A stretch of DNA of 15,520 nucleotides from an uncultured Bacilli bacterium (lineage in GTDB: Bacteria > Bacillota_I > Bacilli_A > RF39 > UBA660), in NCBI GenBank assembly GCA_934168005.1, contig CAKPMN010000021.1:1-15520 (forward strand), given 5' to 3'. Under the pieces are notes generated by a model. It had not been told where the DNA came from, searched no databases, and saw only the letters and a list, made by a program, of their open reading frames with translations. A program made the position numbers and the translations under genes. Shown here one piece after another: positions 7,648-15,321 of this stretch; position 1 is the stretch's first letter; each line of letters begins with the position of its first letter.

Positions 7648-8149
7648 TTCCATAACAGTCATTCTTTGGATCGAAAAAGAATTCTATATTTAAAGGATTG
7701 TATGTAAGATAAGTACAAATACTATAAAAAATTACTAAAATACCAATAAAAATAACATTTTGGTATTTTATTTTTGAATAAAATAGAATATAATAACAAA
7801 GAATTTGTGAAGCAAATATTGATAAATAAAGGATTATAAGAGTAACTATCATATTTTCTTTAAATATTAAATAAAAAGGTATATAAATAAGTAAAAATAA
7901 AGCAATATCAACAAGGCCAATCAAAGAAAAAGAAAACATAACTTTAAAGAAATCCTTAATAGATACAAATGAATAAATAATGCCACTAATAATATAAGCA
8001 GAAAACATCATCTTAGTATGTTCAAACACACTTTCATTAACAGGAGATATAATACTAGTTAAAATATTAGGAAAAAAGTCATATAAAAAATGAAGAGGAA
8101 AATTAATTAAAAAAACTAAAATACTAGTCAAGAATACAAACTTTTTCAT
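7637..8149 (-). CDS. DUF6512-like small integral membrane protein
   Basis: This is a 170-residue, very hydrophobic protein with about five membrane helices (~5-23, 48-64, 70-97, 100-125, 132-149). The start at 8149 is preferred because AGGTGA sits on the minus strand 4 bases ahead (8154-8159); the upstream in-frame ATG at 8182 has no such site. The motif SPVNESVFEH (35-44) after the first helix and the C-terminal FFFDPKNDCYGI match what I recall of the DUF6512 family, which is widespread in Firmicutes and has no known function. It is a single gene transcribed against its neighbours. Its 3' end overlaps the P-ATPase-like gene, and its start faces dnaG across a 111-base divergent gap. Confidence 0.72.
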   Translation of the reverse strand: MKKFVFLTSILVFLINFPLHFLYDFFPNILTSIISPVNESVFEHTKMMFSAYIISGIIYSFVSIKDFFKVMFSFSLIGLVDIALFLLIYIPFYLIFKENMIVTLIILYLSIFASQILCYYILFYSKIKYQNVIFIGILVIFYSICTYLTYNPLNIEFFFDPKNDCYGIKC

Positions 8150-8186
8150 GCAATCACCTGTTAATAATATATATAAATTCAAAAAA

Positions 8187-8192
8187 ATTATA
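8187..8192 (-). promoter_or_regulatory. -10 box for the DUF6512-like gene
   Basis: On the minus strand this reads TATAAT, about 37 bases before the preferred start at 8149. The -35 region (near TCCTTT, 8210-8215) is poor. Confidence 0.45.
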
Positions 8193-8218
8193 CTTTTTTC
8201 TAATAAAAAAAAGGAAAT

Positions 8219-8248
8219 TTGAAAGTTTTGTCGTATATTAAATATAGG
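8219..8248 (+). promoter_or_regulatory. Possible dnaG operon promoter
   Basis: TTGAAA (8219-8224) and TATAGG (8243-8248), 18 bases apart, are the best-spaced pair before dnaG, but the -10 is weak. TATATT (8234-8239) is a better -10 without a matching -35. The region also contains TTTTGTCGTATA (8226-8237), repeated at 15248-15259. Confidence 0.25.
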
Positions 8249-8260
8249 GAGTAGGTATAC

Positions 8261-10036
8261 ATGAACGAAAACTATTTACTAACAGAAGAAAAAATAAATG
8301 AAATTCGATCTAGCGTAGATATAGTAGAAGTAATAGGAGAATATATTCCACTTACAGGAAAAGGAAAAAACTTTTTCTGTGTATGTCCATTTCATGACGA
8401 CCATTCTCCTTCAATGAGTGTTAGTAAAGATAGACAAATATATAAATGCTTCTCTTGTGGAGCTGGTGGAAACGTTTTTACATTTGTAAAGAATTATGAA
8501 AACATTTCATTTATAGAAGCCGTAAAAAAAATGGCTTTAAAAGCCGGAATATTTTTAGATATAAATACCAAAGAAAAAAAACAAACATCAAAATATCAAA
8601 AATATTATGATATGTATGATATGGCATTAAAACTATATACGAATAATATAAATACAAAAGAAGGAATAGAGGCCAAAAAATACCTAACAAAAAGAGGAAT
8701 AAGTGAAGATATAATCAAACATTTCAATATAGGCTTATCCTTAAAGAACACATCTCTTTTAACAGGTTTGCTTCAAAAAAAAGGATATAGTGAAAAAGAA
8801 CTGTTAGATTATGGACTAGCCACAAAAAAAGATAATGATATTCATGATATTTATTATAATCGTATCATGTTTCCACTTTTCAATTTAGAAGGAAAACCAG
8901 TAGGATTTTCTGGAAGAGTATATGATCAAGAGTCAAATTTTAAATACATAAATACAAAAGAAACAGAAATATTTAAAAAGGGTGAAAGCCTATATAACTA
9001 TCACGTAGCCAAAAATATAGCTAGAAATATAGGAAAAATAATAGTTGTAGAAGGCTTTATGGATGCAATAAGATTATATACAATAGGAATTGAAAATGTT
9101 GTCGCAACAATGGGGACAAGCGTAACAAAAGAACAAATAGCGATAATAAAAAAGATGGCAAAAGAAATTATTTTAATGTTTGATGGTGATACAGCAGGAA
9201 AAAAAGCCGCTTACCAAGTATCAACAGAACTAAAAAATAATGGAATAGATGCCAAAATAGTAGTTTTAGAAGATAATTTAGATCCAGATGAATATATTTT
9301 AAAATATGGGAAAGAAAAAATGTTATTTCACTTAGAACACCCTATGAATGAAATGGATTTTAAACTGGAGTATTTAAAAAGCGGTAAAGATATTACTTCA
9401 GCTGATGGATTAAGTGAATATATCCACGGTATGATAGATGAGCTTAATAAAGTAACAGACCCTATATTAAGAGAAAGTACAATTTTAAAACTTTCAAACC
9501 AAACAGGATTTGATATAAACTTTATTAAAAACGAATTAAAAGAAATAGATTTAAAAAAAGAAATAGAAATAGTACCAAAAAAACAAAATAAAAGAAGAAA
9601 TAAATATGAAGAAGCAGAAATGAGATTGTTATTCTATATGCTTAATCATGAAGATGTAATAAAAGAATATAAAAAAAGGGTTCATTTCCTAAATATAAGT
9701 AAATATCGCTTACTAGCTAAAGAAGTAACATACTTTTATGATGATAACGGCTATGTCAAAGAAGCAGATTTAGTAAGTTACTTTAGAGATAATGAAGAAT
9801 TAAGTAATACATTAGAAGAAATAATGTCACTAAACATAAAAGAAGAATACACAAAAGAAGAAATAGATGACTATATAATGGCAATAAATGAGAATAAGAT
9901 AGAAAATACAATGCAATACTTAAAAGATGCCATGAGAAAAACAAATGATGAATTAAAAAAAAGAGAATTATCGGAACAAATATTAGAAATGAAAAAAAGA
10001 TTAGAAGAGGATAGGTGTAATTATGAACGAAATTAA
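8261..10036 (+). CDS. dnaG: DNA primase
   Basis: This 591-residue primase makes RNA primers at the replication fork. The start at 8261 follows GGGAGTAGG (8247-8255). The N-terminal CHC2 zinc domain has Cys42, His45, Cys63 and Cys66 (CPFH...CFSC). The catalytic core follows, with TOPRIM motifs VVEGFMDA (Glu264, Asp268) and LMFDGD (Asp308, Asp310) that bind the metal ions. The C-terminal ~150 residues form the helical region that contacts the DnaB helicase. The length is normal for a bacterial primase. It overlaps rpoD by 14 bases, so the two are translationally coupled, as in the conserved macromolecular-synthesis operon. No rpsU lies upstream. Confidence 0.98.
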   Translation: MNENYLLTEEKINEIRSSVDIVEVIGEYIPLTGKGKNFFCVCPFHDDHSPSMSVSKDRQIYKCFSCGAGGNVFTFVKNYENISFIEAVKKMALKAGIFLDINTKEKKQTSKYQKYYDMYDMALKLYTNNINTKEGIEAKKYLTKRGISEDIIKHFNIGLSLKNTSLLTGLLQKKGYSEKELLDYGLATKKDNDIHDIYYNRIMFPLFNLEGKPVGFSGRVYDQESNFKYINTKETEIFKKGESLYNYHVAKNIARNIGKIIVVEGFMDAIRLYTIGIENVVATMGTSVTKEQIAIIKKMAKEIILMFDGDTAGKKAAYQVSTELKNNGIDAKIVVLEDNLDPDEYILKYGKEKMLFHLEHPMNEMDFKLEYLKSGKDITSADGLSEYIHGMIDELNKVTDPILRESTILKLSNQTGFDINFIKNELKEIDLKKEIEIVPKKQNKRRNKYEEAEMRLLFYMLNHEDVIKEYKKRVHFLNISKYRLLAKEVTYFYDDNGYVKEADLVSYFRDNEELSNTLEEIMSLNIKEEYTKEEIDDYIMAINENKIENTMQYLKDAMRKTNDELKKRELSEQILEMKKRLEEDRCNYERN

Positions 10037-11096
10037 AACATTTGACGCAAGAAAAGAAGAATTATTAAAAAAAGGAAAAGAAAAAGGACAAATAACTTAC
10101 GAAGAATTAGCTAATAGCTTAAAAGGATTAGAATTAACTGGTGAAGAATTAGATGAATTATATACTTTATTTTCAGATAATAATATCAAAATAGTATCAG
10201 AAGATGACACAGAAGATGATGGAGAAGTATTATTATTAGATGATGACGTTTTAACAAAAGATTTAACAATCAATGATCCAGTTCGTATGTATTTAAAAGA
10301 AATAGGACAAATAAAACTATTAACAATGGAAGAAGAATTAGAACTAGCTGATAGAATTCTTCAAGGAGATGAAACTGCTAAAGCAACACTAGCAGAAGCA
10401 AACCTTCGTCTAGTTGTATCAATAGCTAAAAGATATGTTGGACGTGGAATGTTATTCTTAGACTTAATTCAAGAAGGAAATATTGGATTAATGAAAGCTG
10501 TTGAAAAATTTGATGTATCAAAAGGATATAAATTTTCAACATATGCAACATGGTGGATTCGTCAAGCTATAACTCGTGCAATAGCAGATCAAGCAAGAAC
10601 AATCCGTGTTCCAGTACATATGGTAGAAACAATTAACAAACTAGCTCGTATTCAAAGACAATTAACACTAGAGTTAAATCGTGAACCAACAGAAGAAGAA
10701 TTAGCTAAGAAAATGGGAACAAGTGTTGATAAAATAAGAGACATTTATAAAATAAGTCAAGAACCAGTATCACTTGAAACACCAATCGGAGAAGAAGATG
10801 ATTCACACCTTGGAGATTTCATAAAAGATGAAAGAAACGTATCACCAGAAGAATACGCAACTAATGAATTATTAAAAGACGAAATAGCTGACGTTTTATT
10901 AACATTAACAGAAAGAGAAGAAAAAGTAATTCGTCTACGTTTTGGACTAGATGATGGAAAAAGTAAAACACTAGAAGAAGTAGGTCAAATATTCGGTGTA
11001 ACAAGAGAACGTATACGTCAAATAGAAGCAAAAGCTTTAAGAAAATTACGCCATCCATCTCGTAGCAGAAAATTAAAAGATTATATGGGTGACTAA
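10023..11096 (+). CDS. rpoD: RNA polymerase primary sigma factor (sigma-A/sigma-70)
   Basis: This 357-residue housekeeping sigma factor directs RNA polymerase to TTGACA/TATAAT promoters such as those in this window. A short acidic region 1.1 (~1-75, DDTEDDGE) is followed by region 1.2 (DPVRMYLKEIGQIKLL, 85-100), region 2 with LRLVVSIAKRYVGRGM and the -10 recognition helix around KFSTYATWWIRQAITRAI (170-187), region 3 (~200-280), and region 4.2 with the helix-turn-helix TLEEVGQIFGVTRERIRQIE (316-335) and the final KLRHPSRSRKLKDY. The size resembles the short SigA of Bacilli. It starts inside dnaG, and its TAA shares one base with the ATG of trmK (TAATG), giving a tightly coupled operon. Confidence 0.98.
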   Translation: MNEIKTFDARKEELLKKGKEKGQITYEELANSLKGLELTGEELDELYTLFSDNNIKIVSEDDTEDDGEVLLLDDDVLTKDLTINDPVRMYLKEIGQIKLLTMEEELELADRILQGDETAKATLAEANLRLVVSIAKRYVGRGMLFLDLIQEGNIGLMKAVEKFDVSKGYKFSTYATWWIRQAITRAIADQARTIRVPVHMVETINKLARIQRQLTLELNREPTEEELAKKMGTSVDKIRDIYKISQEPVSLETPIGEEDDSHLGDFIKDERNVSPEEYATNELLKDEIADVLLTLTEREEKVIRLRFGLDDGKSKTLEEVGQIFGVTRERIRQIEAKALRKLRHPSRSRKLKDYMGD

Positions 11097-11770
11097 TGAA
11101 GTTAAAAAAAAGATTATTAACGATCTGTTCACTTATAGAAAATAATAAAGAAGTATATGATATAGGTTGTGATCATGCATACCTAGATATATTTCTAACA
11201 GAATATAAAAATTGTAAATGCCATGCATCAGATAAAAGTAGTAATGCATTAAAGTATGCTATAAAAAACATCAAAGAAAATAAATTAGAAGATAAAATAG
11301 AAGTAATAGTATCAGATGGACTAAAAAACATAAATATATCCGATAAAAGTACAATTGTAATAAGTGGAATGGGGACCCAAACAATAATAAATATTTTAGA
11401 AAATGATCAAATATATAAAGCTTATGATATTATAATTCAATCAAACAATGATCATGAAATGCTTAGAAGATATTTAAATAAAAGAAATTTAAAAATAGTT
11501 GATGAATTAGTTGTTAAAGAAAAAAATATATATTATATAACAATAAAAGTAGTAAAAGGAAATCAGAAATTAACAAAAAAAGATTTCATATTAGGACCTA
11601 TATTAAGAAAAAATAAAGACATAGAAAAAATAAGTTACTATCTATATTTATTAGAATTAAAACAAGAGATATTAAAAAAAATGCCAAGAAAAAATCTCGG
11701 CAAAAGACTAGAATTAATACAAGTTATTAATTGGTTAAAAAGAATGCTAAAGAAAGAAAGTAGGGCCTAA
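11096..11770 (+). CDS. trmK: tRNA (adenine-22-N1)-methyltransferase
   Basis: This 224-residue protein is of the TrmK (YqfN) family, which methylates N1 of A22 in tRNA using S-adenosylmethionine. SAM-binding motif I is YDIGCDHAYLD (21-31), acidic Asp46 fits the ribose-binding position, SDG is at 73-75, and the family motif GMG is at 91-93 (ISGMGTQTIINIL). The QPN motif after the next strand reads QSN (115-117). The C-terminal Lys-rich helical part (~150-224) is the usual coiled-coil tail. The location just after rpoD is conserved in Firmicutes. The Nif3-like gene (yqfO) that usually follows is missing here. Its last 24 bases overlap the end of the minus-strand gene downstream. Confidence 0.93.
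   Translation: MKLKKRLLTICSLIENNKEVYDIGCDHAYLDIFLTEYKNCKCHASDKSSNALKYAIKNIKENKLEDKIEVIVSDGLKNINISDKSTIVISGMGTQTIINILENDQIYKAYDIIIQSNNDHEMLRRYLNKRNLKIVDELVVKEKNIYYITIKVVKGNQKLTKKDFILGPILRKNKDIEKISYYLYLLELKQEILKKMPRKNLGKRLELIQVINWLKRMLKKESRA
11674..11702 (-). terminator. Minus-strand terminator inside trmK (for the YqfQ-like gene)
   Basis: Read on the minus strand, TGCCGAGA (11702-11695) pairs with TCTTGGCA (11689-11682) with one mismatch and a 5-base loop, followed by eight T's (11681-11674). It lies about 45 bases past the stop of the YqfQ-like gene. On the plus strand there is no T tract, so it should act in one direction only. Confidence 0.6.
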
Positions 11771-12064
11771 GTTATTAGAAGGAGTATTAACTTCTTCTTT
11801 TTTTGCCTCACTAACTTTTTGAACACTTTTTTTAGTAGTACTATCATCTTTTTTAAATTCATTCATAACCTTAAACATTGTTTTAGCGTTCTTATAAATA
11901 GGGCTAGCTTGTTTAACAATAGGAATAGCTTGATTAATAACATTTAAAGTTTTGCTTGTACCAGATAGGATACTAGAAAAATTGATATTACCTAGTAATC
12001 CTTTAATAAAACTAGGTCTACTTACTATAGGATAGCTTGCATAATATGGGTTAAAGTAATTCAT
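11747..12064 (-). CDS. Small YqfQ/VrrA-like protein
   Basis: This 105-residue protein has a good ribosome binding site (AAAGGGG on the minus strand, 12072-12078). The N-terminus is rich in Tyr/Pro/Asn (MNYFNPYYASYPIVSRPS). The middle, TLNVINQAIPIVKQASPIYK (39-58), followed by an NAKTMFKVMNEF-like helix, resembles the core of YqfQ (VrrA) of bacilli, a short protein of unclear function. The C-terminal third is a Lys/Ser/Thr/Asn-rich tail. In Bacillus subtilis yqfQ lies a few genes from trmK, which fits by location, though here the gene is inverted and directly adjacent. It stops with TAG, the only non-TAA stop in the window. The assignment rests on pattern resemblance and synteny. Confidence 0.6.
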   Translation of the reverse strand: MNYFNPYYASYPIVSRPSFIKGLLGNINFSSILSGTSKTLNVINQAIPIVKQASPIYKNAKTMFKVMNEFKKDDSTTKKSVQKVSEAKKEEVNTPSNNLGPTFFL

Positions 12065-12084
12065 AATTTGCCCCTTTCTAAAAT

Positions 12085-12090
12085 ATTATA
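12085..12090 (-). promoter_or_regulatory. -10 box for the YqfQ-like gene
   Basis: On the minus strand this reads TATAAT, 20 bases before the start codon at 12064. The -35 is poorly defined (TAAAAC or GTAAAA, around 12108-12114) and would overlap the -35 of the divergent pilC promoter. Confidence 0.45.
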
Positions 12091-12109
12091 TGTTTTACTT
12101 AAAAAATGT

Positions 12110-12137
12110 TTTACAAAAATCTAAAATATGATATAAT
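12110..12137 (+). promoter_or_regulatory. Promoter of the pilC-pilD operon
   Basis: TTTACA (12110-12115) and TATAAT (12132-12137) are 16 bases apart. TGA just before the -10 makes it an extended -10 as well. Transcription would begin near 12144, at the AGAATAGG element shared with the pilin leader. Confidence 0.78.
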
Positions 12138-12143
12138 TAACAA

Positions 12144-12160
12144 AGAATAGGCAAGTGTAA
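12144..12160 (+). promoter_or_regulatory. Shared leader element, copy 1 (pilC leader)
   Basis: AGAATAGG (12144-12151), two bases on AAGTGTAA (12153-12160 including the last A), sits at the predicted transcription start. The same two blocks recur in the same order in the pilin leader at 15361-15378. Confidence 0.4.
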
Positions 12161-12195
12161 AGAATAAAAGAGGAAGACGGAAGGTGTTTATTTAG

Positions 12196-14460
12196 ATGAG
12201 ACTATTTATATATATTTGGAAGGGATTAAATTTTTTAATTATTAATCCTATATCATTAATATTAAAATATATAATAAAAGGTGTTTTGGCGCCTATTTTG
12301 TTGCTTAAAGATTTAAATGAAAGAAAAAGTATTAAACAAGGATCTATCAATAGTAACAAAAAGAAAAACGTAATAAAAGTTAAAACAGAAAAAGAAAGAG
12401 CAGAAATAAGAGAAAAAGAAAGACAAGAAATGAAAAAACAACAAGAAAAACTTGCCAAACAAACAGCTCTTAAAAAACGCTTAGAAGAAAAAAGAGAAAA
12501 GAAAAGATTAAAAAGAGAAAAAATAGAAGAAGCTAAAAAAGAAAAAGCTAGACTAAAAGAAGAACAAAAACAAAAAGCACACGAAGAACGTCTAAAAAAA
12601 CTAGCAGAAAAAAATAAAATAGAAGAAGAAAAAGCTCTAAAGAAAATTCAAGAAGAAGAAAGAAAAAAACAAGAAAAAGAAGAAGCTTTAGGAAAGAAAA
12701 GATTAGAGCGTCAAAAACGTTTAGAAGAGAAAAAACGTATAAAAGAGGAGAAAAAAGCTAGAAGACAACATGGTGAAACAAAAGAAGAAAAAGCTTTAAG
12801 AAAAGCTAAAGAGAAACAAGAAAAAGAAGAAAAAGAAAGAATTGCACGTCAAAAGAAAATCGAAGCTTTACATGAAAAACAACAAAGAAGAGAAAACGCA
12901 ATATATCGTAAAGAAAAAGAAAAACAAGAAGAAAGACGTAGAAAAGAAGAATTAAAGAAAAAGAAAAAAGAAGAAAAAGAAAGAATCAGAGCCGAAAAGA
13001 AGAAAAAAGAAAATGATTCTTATGTAAACGATAAAGTTACAATTGAAAAACCTGGTATGAAAGGCAAATTTGCTGAATTCAAAGCAAAATTAAAAGCATT
13101 ACCAGATAAAATCGTAAAGAAAATATCAAATAACTCATTCTCAAAATCAGCAAGAAACCGTCGTGATATGAATAGACAAGCTTTACTTATTGATTTTGAA
13201 GGTGATGAAGCACAACGTAGTGACGTAAAATTAATATACGAATATGAAGCAAAGTCACCAGAAGGTAAATATGTAAAAGGACACTTTGAAGCTTTCTCAA
13301 AAGTTGAAGTTCATTCATTCCTTTTAAGTGAAGGATATGAAGTATATAAAATTCAAACAAACAAATGGATACAATTTAAATATTCATCTTCTGCATCAAA
13401 TAAGAGGAAATTTAAAATAAAAGATTTAATATTCTTCTTAACACAATTATCTACTTATTTAAAAGCAGGTATTACATTATCAGAAGCATTAAAGATATTG
13501 GCAAGACAATTTTCATCTACAAAAGCCTATGAAAATATCTTTAAATCAATTAACTATGAATTATCAGTTGGTGAAAGTTTCTCAGATGCATTAGCAAAAC
13601 AAGGTGAAGCATTTCCAAGACTACTTATTAACATGTTAAAAACAGCCGAAATGACAGGATCACTTCCAGAAGTACTAGATGATATGGCAGAATATTATAA
13701 CGAAATGGAAGAATCAAGAAGACAATTAGTAACAGCAATGATGTATCCTTCTATAGTTGCCATATTTGCAGTAGCTGTTATGACTTTCATAATGGTATAT
13801 GTAGTACCACAATTCGTTGAAATCTATGATTCAATGGAAGGAACAGAAATACCTAAATTTACACTTGTAGTAATGGATATATCCGCATTCTTAAAAGAAA
13901 ATTTAGTTTGGATATTAGTAGGAGTAATAATAGCAATATTAACTATATATTTCTTATATAAAAAGAGTAAAATTGTTAGAACACTAATGCAGATTGGATT
14001 TATGAAAATTCCAGTCATAGGAAATACAGTTATATATAACGAAGTTACAACATTTACTAAGACCTTAGGTTCTTTATTAAGCCACAACGTTCCAATTATT
14101 GAATGTATGGATATATTAAATAAAATAACAAACAACGAAGTATATAAAATGTTAATACTAGACGTTATTACAAACCTTGCAAGAGGTGGAAAAATTTCAG
14201 AATCATTCTCAGGCCACTGGGCATTCCCAGTTCCTGCATATGAGATGATAGTTACAGGTGAAAAAACAGGTGAACTTGCAGAAATGATGCAAAAAGTATC
14301 AATTTACTATCAAGATTTACAAAAGAATACAACTGCTCGTATCAAGACAATTATTGAGCCAGCCTTAACAGTATTCTTAGCGTTAGGTACAGGTATTATC
14401 GTATTGGCGATTGTTATTCCAATGTTCAACATGTACAGTGCAGTATCTGAAATGGGTTAA
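12196..14460 (+). CDS. Type II/IV secretion platform protein (PilC/GspF/ComGB-like) with long charged N-terminal extension
   Basis: This 754-residue protein is about twice the usual ~350-400 of PilC/ComGB, the inner-membrane platform of type IV pilus and pseudopilus assembly. Residues 1-38 are hydrophobic (LFIYIWKGL...VLAPILLL), a probable membrane hairpin or amphipathic anchor. Residues ~63-275 are almost only Lys, Glu, Arg, Gln and Ala, with no proline, as in long single-alpha-helix or coiled-coil segments. Residues ~344-394 are the PilC N-terminal part (YEYEAKSPEGKYVKGHFEA). Two GspF domains follow: ~408-535 (FFLTQLSTYLKAGITLSEAL) and ~613-740 (NEVTTFTKTLGSLLSHNVPIIE), with membrane helices at ~515-537, ~570-588 and ~723-745. 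The ATG at 12196 is the only good in-frame start after GAAGGTG (12179-12185). It has its own promoter and no PilB/ComGA ATPase gene upstream. It is co-transcribed with the prepilin peptidase. Confidence 0.93.
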   Translation: MRLFIYIWKGLNFLIINPISLILKYIIKGVLAPILLLKDLNERKSIKQGSINSNKKKNVIKVKTEKERAEIREKERQEMKKQQEKLAKQTALKKRLEEKREKKRLKREKIEEAKKEKARLKEEQKQKAHEERLKKLAEKNKIEEEKALKKIQEEERKKQEKEEALGKKRLERQKRLEEKKRIKEEKKARRQHGETKEEKALRKAKEKQEKEEKERIARQKKIEALHEKQQRRENAIYRKEKEKQEERRRKEELKKKKKEEKERIRAEKKKKENDSYVNDKVTIEKPGMKGKFAEFKAKLKALPDKIVKKISNNSFSKSARNRRDMNRQALLIDFEGDEAQRSDVKLIYEYEAKSPEGKYVKGHFEAFSKVEVHSFLLSEGYEVYKIQTNKWIQFKYSSSASNKRKFKIKDLIFFLTQLSTYLKAGITLSEALKILARQFSSTKAYENIFKSINYELSVGESFSDALAKQGEAFPRLLINMLKTAEMTGSLPEVLDDMAEYYNEMEESRRQLVTAMMYPSIVAIFAVAVMTFIMVYVVPQFVEIYDSMEGTEIPKFTLVVMDISAFLKENLVWILVGVIIAILTIYFLYKKSKIVRTLMQIGFMKIPVIGNTVIYNEVTTFTKTLGSLLSHNVPIIECMDILNKITNNEVYKMLILDVITNLARGGKISESFSGHWAFPVPAYEMIVTGEKTGELAEMMQKVSIYYQDLQKNTTARIKTIIEPALTVFLALGTGIIVLAIVIPMFNMYSAVSEMG

Positions 14461-14462
14461 TC

Positions 14463-15227
14463 ATGACAATTTATTATGCTGTAATGATGTTTATCTTTGG
14501 AGCATGTTTTGGGTCCTTCTACAACGTAGTAGGATACCGAGTTCCCAGAGGTATGTCTATAATAAAACCAAACTCACATTGTACAACCTGTAATCACGAG
14601 CTTAACATATTAGATTTATTTCCAATAATAAGTTATATACTATTAAAAGGTAGATGCCGTTATTGTAAAGCAAAAGTTGGTATATTTTATCCATTTTTTG
14701 AAACAATGACAGGTCTCCTTTTTACAGTATGCTACTTAAAATATGGCTTTAGCTATGATTTACTTATAGCCTTAGTATTTATATCAATGTCACTAATCAT
14801 AATAATTAGTGATTATCAAACAATGATTATTCCAGATTCAGTATTAATAGTATCATCAATCCTAATAATAGTAATAGACATATTTAACGTAGGATTAATG
14901 AAAACAGGAATGCATATAATAGATGGCGTTATCGCACTAGCTATAATGTATTTACTAAAATTATTCGGAGATATGCTATTTAAAAAAGAATCTATGGGTG
15001 GTGGAGATATCAAGTTAATGTTTGTATTTGGCCTCGTATTAGGATGGCCAACCGCATTGCTTTCTATATTTGCCTCATCATTTATAGGACTACCAGTCTC
15101 AATGGTTATGGTTGCTAAATCAGATAGCCATGAAATACCATGGGGACCATTTCTAACAATAGCAGCGATAATATTATTATTGGCAGGAATAGACATGAAC
15201 TTAATAATAGATATAATGAATAGATAA
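14463..15227 (+). CDS. Prepilin peptidase (A24 family, PilD/ComC-like)
   Basis: This 254-residue membrane aspartic protease cleaves the leader of prepilins after glycine and often methylates the new N-terminus. The N-terminal motif GACFGSFYNVVGYRVPRG (13-30) and the zinc-type pairs Cys40/Cys43 and Cys65/Cys68 (CTTC, CRYC) mark the full-length bifunctional type. The catalytic Asp residues are Asp117 (ISDYQTMIIPD) and Asp182 (GGGDIK). About seven membrane helices follow the family pattern. It starts 2 bases after the pilC stop with only a weak site inside the end of pilC, so it is probably coupled. Its natural substrate is likely the prepilin whose gene begins at 15381. A terminator separates the two. 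Confidence 0.95.
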   Translation: MTIYYAVMMFIFGACFGSFYNVVGYRVPRGMSIIKPNSHCTTCNHELNILDLFPIISYILLKGRCRYCKAKVGIFYPFFETMTGLLFTVCYLKYGFSYDLLIALVFISMSLIIIISDYQTMIIPDSVLIVSSILIIVIDIFNVGLMKTGMHIIDGVIALAIMYLLKLFGDMLFKKESMGGGDIKLMFVFGLVLGWPTALLSIFASSFIGLPVSMVMVAKSDSHEIPWGPFLTIAAIILLLAGIDMNLIIDIMNR

Positions 15228-15251
15228 AAAGACTAATTTTAGTCTTTTTTT
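15226..15251 (+). terminator. Rho-independent terminator of the pilC-pilD operon
   Basis: The stem AAAAAGACTA (15226-15235) / TAGTCTTTTT (15240-15249) has a 4-base loop and ends in a T tract to 15251. It starts in the stop codon of the peptidase gene and isolates the pilin gene downstream. Confidence 0.88.
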
Positions 15252-15283
15252 GTCGTATAAAAATTACAAGATAAATAATTCAC

Positions 15284-15302
15284 AAGTGTACAGCTTACAC
15301 TT
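15284..15302. promoter_or_regulatory. Inverted repeat upstream of the pilin promoter (possible operator)
   Basis: AAGTGTA (15284-15290) and its exact complement TACACTT (15296-15302) flank the 5 bases CAGCT, 19 bases upstream of the pilin -35. No T tract follows, so a protein-binding site is more likely than a terminator. The half-site is the same heptamer found in the pilC and pilin leaders. Confidence 0.5.
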
Positions 15303-15321
15303 AATGCAATGAAAAATACTA

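Noticed and set aside
7661..7682. ATTCTTT/AAAGAAT hairpin just past the P-ATPase-like gene as its terminator
   Set aside because: No T tract on either strand and only one G-C pair type per arm; it lies in the coding sequence of the convergent gene.
8150..8182. Upstream ATG at 8182 for the DUF6512-like gene
   Set aside because: The AGGTGA site lies between this ATG and the one at 8149 and fits only the latter; the extra 11 residues are not typical of the family.
11771..11804. Plus-strand terminator after trmK (AGAAG...CTTCT followed by T's)
   Set aside because: The stem is only 5 bases and competes with a GTTA/TAAC pairing; the T-rich stretch is explained by Lys/Glu codons of the minus-strand gene.
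12192..12458. Antisense open frames opposite the pilC extension, gltX, rpoD, the P-ATPase-like gene and the pilin peptidase
   Set aside because: They mirror A-rich Lys/Glu codons, giving Phe/Leu/Ser-rich translations without ribosome binding sites or recognisable motifs.
14411..14593. 60-codon frame across the pilC-pilD junction
   Set aside because: It is a frame-shifted shadow of two well-supported genes and has no independent start signal.
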